10,073 nt of DNA from contig JBHPCZ010000121.1 of assembly GCA_042573625.1 (NCBI GenBank), forward strand, positions 1 to 10,073, in the 5' to 3' direction. The position numbers were made by a program, and so were the translations under genes. The stretch comes from JBHPCZ01 sp042573625. Lineage in GTDB: Bacteria; Desulfobacterota; Desulfobacteria; Desulfobacterales; UBA11574. Of this stretch, positions 7,176 through 10,073 are shown piece after piece. Position 1 is the stretch's first letter. The number at the start of each line of letters is the position of its first letter. Under the pieces are notes generated by a model, which saw only the letters and a list, made by a program, of their open reading frames with translations, ran no database searches and had not been told where the DNA came from.

Positions 7176-7337
7176 TAAAGCACTGTTTTCAGACGCAAAC
7201 CTGCTGCCTTTTATGGTCTGTGCGGTGACGTTCAGAGCCTCTGGAATTTCTTCATCCGGCCAACCGGGAGAAGCTTCCTCATCGTCGACCTTCAATAGAG
7301 TTAGAGCCCTTGTGAAGATCCCAGCCGGCCCGTCAGA
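7176..7337 (-). pseudogene. Degenerate IS630-type transposase N-terminal fragment
   Basis: The minus-strand frame ending at 7143 reads TRALTLLKVDDEEASPGW and then PDEEIPEALNVTAQTIKG. IS630-family transposases typically show near their N-terminus a stretch like TRARILLKADEGE.GPGW, then (T/S)DE.IAEALGVS..TVERVR, which is the first helix-turn-helix. The order and spacing match, but several conserved positions are altered and the C-terminal DDE catalytic part is absent. The frame has no start of its own outside the overlapping ankyrin gene. I read this as a decayed remnant between the ankyrin gene and the small exported protein. The similarity is judged from memory of the family, without a database search. 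Confidence 0.5.
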
Positions 7338-7350
7338 TTCCGGTATTCCC

Positions 7351-8196
7351 TCAATCCTTTGCCCCCGCTTCTTTGAGAATGCGAAAAACGTCTTTATGAT
7401 CCCTTTTTTTCGCAAGCATCAATGCAGTTTCGCCTTTTTTGGTTTTAGCATTCACATCAGCGCCTTTTATCAGCAAGGCTTGTACAATGTCGGTGCGGCC
7501 ACGATAGGCCGCCATCATCAATGCCGTGCCGCCATCGTCCCTTTTGGCATTTACATCAGCCCCTTTTGCCAGCAGGGCCAGCACAATGTCGGTGTAGTCG
7601 TTTCTTATCGCCCCTTCCAATATTGTACCGCCGTCATTGAATCGGGCATTTGTATCAGCACCCATTATGAGTAGGGCCATCAGACTGTCAATGTTGCCCC
7701 GAAATGCAGCAATAGCCAAGGCTGTAGCCCCAAATTTATCTTTCGCATGCATGTCGGCCCCCCTTATCAGCAGGGCCAGCACAATGTCGGTACTACCCTG
7801 TGAAGCGGCAGCCATCAACGCCGTGCCACGATTGTTGTCTTTCGCATTCAAATCAGCACCCTTGTCCAGCAGGGCGTTCACAATATCGGTGTGACCTTTA
7901 ATTGACGCAGCAAAAAGGGCTGTGAGGCCGTCTTTGCCTTTTGTATCCAGATCAGCGTCCTTTGCCAGCAACGCGTGCACAATGTCTGTGTAGCCGTGAA
8001 ATGCTGCGATAATCAGTGCTGTATTGCCTTTTGGGCTTTTTGCGTTAACATCCGCCCCTTTGTGTAACAAAACTTGCACGGTGGTAATATCCCCCCTTGA
8101 TGCTGCATCAGTCAATGGGCTTGCTTCTGCGGTACGTGCAGCGGTGAAGATAAAAACAACAGCCAGCAAAAAACATAGATTCAGTCTGTATTTCAT
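7351..8196 (-). CDS. Exported ankyrin-repeat protein
   Basis: The 281-residue product begins with a signal peptide (MKYRLNLCFLLAVVFIFTAA, cleavage after AEA at about 25). Eight ankyrin repeats then run to the last residue: a degenerate first unit (about 28-58), full 33-residue units starting with TAL or TIL at 59, 92, 125, 158, 191 and 224, and a short C-terminal cap unit from 257. The pattern TAL..AA..G.TDIV.ALL.KGADVNAK is close to consensus. Ankyrin stacks bind proteins; exported bacterial ones occur in the periplasm. There is no enzymatic domain. The frame reaches an ATG at 8250, but AAGGAGG 7 nt before ATG 8196 and the signal peptide fix the start. The gene follows the two-helix membrane protein by 62 bp, so the two are probably cotranscribed. 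Repeats are also similar at DNA level. Confident in family, not in partner. Confidence 0.93.
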   Translation of the reverse strand: MKYRLNLCFLLAVVFIFTAARTAEASPLTDAASRGDITTVQVLLHKGADVNAKSPKGNTALIIAAFHGYTDIVHALLAKDADLDTKGKDGLTALFAASIKGHTDIVNALLDKGADLNAKDNNRGTALMAAASQGSTDIVLALLIRGADMHAKDKFGATALAIAAFRGNIDSLMALLIMGADTNARFNDGGTILEGAIRNDYTDIVLALLAKGADVNAKRDDGGTALMMAAYRGRTDIVQALLIKGADVNAKTKKGETALMLAKKRDHKDVFRILKEAGAKD

Positions 8197-8203
8197 ATCG
8201 TTT

Positions 8204-8210
8204 CCTCCTT
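8204..8210 (-). promoter_or_regulatory. Ribosome binding site for the ankyrin gene
   Basis: Minus-strand AAGGAGG, 7 nt before ATG 8196. It places translation start at the signal peptide and not at the in-frame ATG 54 bp upstream. Confidence 0.75.
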
Positions 8211-8258
8211 GATTTCTTGACTGAAACGCTTTGTTAATGGATGACCCCAACCTTCATT

Positions 8259-9038
8259 TTAAGACTCTTCCTCTTCGTTTGCCGGTAAAAGCGAAAGAAA
8301 GCTGTGCATGTTGGCGATGTCTATCGTTTTAACCCGTGCAAAGGGCTTGCGTGAATCCTTTGTTCGTAAAACCAGCATTACATGTGCAGGGAATCCAATA
8401 ATTTCAGATGTAATGGCATCTAATTGATCAGTCCTAACAGAGTGTTTTTTTATTAACAGTTGCTCGTTAACAAGCGAAATGGGCCCAAAGGAAATCTTCT
8501 CCCCTCTCTCGTATTGTTCCGCTAACTGAGGGAATATATTGTTGATTTCAAAGGCTATGAGTTCATCCCTCAATTGAGCTATATTTTTCAGATTGCCGCC
8601 AAGCTTAATTTTCTTCTTTCCGTCCGATACACTTACATTGATATGGGTTGCCGCTTCTTCTCCTGCAAATTTCTGCAGCACCTTGCCTGCACCTGCTATC
8701 GCAAAACCTGCGCCTCTGAATAAAGGAGAAGATGCGTGAGCTGATATGGAATGATGTCTGAATTCCGTTCCCTCGCCGAATGAAATATGTTTGCTGCCAA
8801 ATATGGTCACCTCTGAAATGCCATCTTGCGTCAGCGTTACTTTTTTCTTGAACCCGTAAACCCATACGAAAACAACAGCCAAGATGAATAATACGCCCAA
8901 CCCTAGCCACACAGGGGAAGAACTCGGGTAACCCATATCCTTCTGCGGCAAATAGGCAAAAATAAACAGAACACCGAGCGGAAGGAAAGTGATCAGCGAT
9001 ACTATGCGCCAGATATATGTCATCCTATATTCTTTCAT
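8259..9038 (-). CDS. Membrane protein with two helices and a soluble domain
   Basis: The product has 259 residues. Two hydrophobic segments (about 11-30 and 42-62) form a hairpin near the N-terminus. A basic stretch (FKKK) follows, which by the positive-inside rule places the rest in the cytosol. Residues 64-160 are rich in beta strands (VTLTQDGISEVTIFG, HINVSVSDGKKKIKLGG), like a PH-type fold, and 170-250 look like a second such unit (ISFGPISLVNEQLLIKKH, VMLVLRTKDSR). The layout suggests the DUF6585 type of two-helix protein with PH-like domains, an assignment from memory with modest confidence. The tail EEEES is acidic. AGGAGG stands 4 nt before the ATG. It leads the ankyrin gene by 62 bp and may anchor or coordinate the exported neighbours. 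No enzymatic motif is visible. Confidence 0.8.
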   Translation of the reverse strand: MKEYRMTYIWRIVSLITFLPLGVLFIFAYLPQKDMGYPSSSPVWLGLGVLFILAVVFVWVYGFKKKVTLTQDGISEVTIFGSKHISFGEGTEFRHHSISAHASSPLFRGAGFAIAGAGKVLQKFAGEEAATHINVSVSDGKKKIKLGGNLKNIAQLRDELIAFEINNIFPQLAEQYERGEKISFGPISLVNEQLLIKKHSVRTDQLDAITSEIIGFPAHVMLVLRTKDSRKPFARVKTIDIANMHSFLSLLPANEEEES

Positions 9039-9116
9039 AACCCCTCCTATCTGTAAGGTGCCAATTCAAATTCCAACAACAAGGAACGAATATCCGAGAT
9101 TCCCTAACTAAATAAA

Positions 9117-9539
9117 TCACTCAATCAGCGTCTCCGCGCCGGAAACCGCCTTCGCGTGCCAGGGCCACGCGAGCAGGGCCGGCACACCAATGAGTAAGAG
9201 CCAAGCTACCGCCGTCGTCACGTCTCCGGCATTCGACCCCAGGGCACCGATGATACATCCGCCCACGATACTCAGGCCAAAACGGAGAGCGATGCGGTCG
9301 GCCGCGCCGCGACCTAGCACTTTCGCCACGATGATCGTAAGCGTCGCCATGACGAATCCCACCGCGATGCAGATTACGATCATGAGTGCACCGGCAGCTC
9401 CCGCCATGTCCCCTGCCGAGCCTTCTTGCATTGCTGCATCCGAGAAACTATTCATGCCGATGAGCGCACCGAACGCCATCCCACCGCTCACAAGAAATGG
9501 GAGAAGCCAGACAAGCCATGAACGCATGTTTGAACTCAC
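9117..9539 (-). CDS. Small GC-rich four-helix membrane protein
   Basis: I do not recognise this 140-residue protein. Four hydrophobic segments are apparent at about 8-29, 46-74, 83-101 and 107-125, rich in Gly and Ala; a short charged loop (KVLGRGAADR) separates the second and third. It should be an inner-membrane protein. The open frame extends to a GTG at 9554, but AGGAGG lies at 9551-9546, 6 nt before a second in-frame GTG at 9539, so the first five codons are really the ribosome site. The gene is about 60 percent GC in the stretches I counted, while the neighbouring two-helix gene falls to about 30 percent in places. It therefore looks like a recent acquisition. Gaps of 78 bp downstream and about 183 bp upstream leave operon membership open. 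Confidence 0.75.
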   Translation of the reverse strand: MSSNMRSWLVWLLPFLVSGGMAFGALIGMNSFSDAAMQEGSAGDMAGAAGALMIVICIAVGFVMATLTIIVAKVLGRGAADRIALRFGLSIVGGCIIGALGSNAGDVTTAVAWLLLIGVPALLAWPWHAKAVSGAETLIE

Positions 9540-9545
9540 AATGAT

Positions 9546-9551
9546 CCTCCT
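9546..9551 (-). promoter_or_regulatory. Ribosome binding site setting a GTG start
   Basis: Minus-strand AGGAGG, 6 nt before GTG 9539-9537. It overlaps the first codons of the longest open frame, which excludes GTG 9554 as the start. Confidence 0.7.
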
Positions 9552-9576
9552 CACGTCCGTCGAACAATTACTATAC

Positions 9577-9588
9577 AGAATTAATTCT
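9577..9588. repeat. Perfect 12-bp palindrome, possible operator
   Basis: AGAATTAATTCT is fully self-complementary, and the symmetry extends to 20 bp with one mismatched pair. It lies about 40 bp before the GTG start of the membrane protein, where a regulator site or promoter would be expected. No matching -35/-10 pair is convincing. Confidence 0.35.
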
Positions 9589-9722
9589 ATATCATGGCTT
9601 TTGCAGAAATTTTCTTTAATTGGTAGTCAAAACCTTCTGAGTGAAGTTACAATAAACACAGCTCTCAATCGGTTCATAAATCGCGTCGGATCCGGGAAGT
9701 GTATAAATGTAGATCAGGTCTC

Positions 9723-10073
9723 TTACCACTTCAGACCGCGTTTTTTCATCATTTGCTGGGCTTCCTTATTCCCTTTCTTGGCCCATTTGCGGAATTCCTT
9801 TTCATAATCACCGAACTTGCGAAAATGCTCGTCGGCTTTGCGTTCGTCTTTCGGAACACCCCAGCCGTACTCGTACATTCGGCCAAGGTTGAAATGCCCA
9901 TATCGGTATCCCTTGGAGGCCTTGCCGAACCAGGCCATGGCCTTTTGGTAATCCCTCTTTACTCCCCGGCCTTCAAGATACATCCTTCCCAGGTTGTTTT
10001 GCGCTCTAAAGTGGCCTTTCTCGGCTGCTTTTCGGTACCATTGGGCCGCGGCTTTTAGGTCCTTGTCGACGCC
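9723..10073 (-). CDS. Sel1-like repeat protein, N-terminus beyond window
   Basis: This is the C-terminal 116 residues of a minus-strand gene that runs off the right edge with no start in view. The visible part opens inside a Sel1 unit (GVDKDLKAAAQWYRKAAEKG), continues with a full unit (RAQNNLGRMYLEGRGVKRDYQKAMAWFGKASKG) and a third (GHFNLGRMYEYGWGVPKDERKADEHF). A charged helical segment and a terminal cap (KEAQQMMKKRGLKW) end it. Sel1 units are solenoid scaffolds. The cap resembles that of the plus-strand Sel1 protein at 1727-2848 (DAQEKLAQRGINW), which suggests related paralogues, although the units here are more diverged from one another. Whether it has a signal peptide cannot be seen. Transcription leads toward the GC-rich membrane protein gene. 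Confidence 0.9.
   Translation of the reverse strand, partial: GVDKDLKAAAQWYRKAAEKGHFRAQNNLGRMYLEGRGVKRDYQKAMAWFGKASKGYRYGHFNLGRMYEYGWGVPKDERKADEHFRKFGDYEKEFRKWAKKGNKEAQQMMKKRGLKW

Noticed and set aside
7143..7415. Intact 90-codon gene
   Set aside because: The first third overlaps the ankyrin coding sequence, there is no clear ribosome site, and the remainder looks like a truncated transposase; treated as a pseudogene fragment.
9190..9807. Plus-strand gene of 205 codons
   Set aside because: It is antisense to the GC-rich membrane protein, whose hydrophobic segments and ribosome site fit a real gene. GC-rich DNA commonly leaves the opposite strand open, and the product is low-complexity.

Overview
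The window looks like a chromosomal stretch from a Gram-negative bacterium. A Desulfobacterota-like (deltaproteobacterial) source is my best guess. It rests on the N-terminus of the DHH phosphoesterase, the Sec signal peptides on most proteins, the abundance of Sel1, ankyrin and TPR-CHAT proteins, and AGGAGG-type ribosome sites. No rRNA, tRNA, CRISPR array or intact insertion sequence is visible. Base composition is moderate, except for one GC-rich gene near 9.1-9.5 kb.

Layout, left to right. Positions 1-100 hold a 20-bp tandem repeat with hairpin cores, leading into a plus-strand terminator-like hairpin. A DHH-family phosphoesterase follows on the minus strand (114-1034, with a TTG start). 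It diverges from an exported eight-repeat Sel1 protein on the plus strand (1727-2848). The two non-coding stretches either side of the Sel1 gene carry three related short repeats (A, B and C) built on TATCACAA and TTGTGATA ends. From 3458 to the right edge every gene is on the minus strand. Read in transcription order they are: a second Sel1 protein cut by the window edge, a small GC-rich membrane protein, a two-helix membrane protein with a soluble domain, an exported ankyrin-repeat protein, a degenerate IS630-type transposase fragment, a small exported protein of unknown family, and a large exported TPR-CHAT protein with an apparently intact His/Cys dyad.

How the genes may work together. 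Four products are repeat solenoids (two Sel1, one ankyrin, one TPR). At least three of these have clear N-terminal signal sequences, and the CHAT protein carries a putative cysteine protease. The plausible reading is an envelope-located set of protein-interaction scaffolds plus a protease, possibly sensing or processing proteins in the periplasm. That role is inference; no substrate is evident. The DHH enzyme is probably a housekeeping neighbour.

Four annotated starts differ from the longest open frame (1034, 7114, 8196, 9539). Each was chosen because a strong Shine-Dalgarno sequence, and for three of them a signal peptide or family N-terminus, points to the shorter form.
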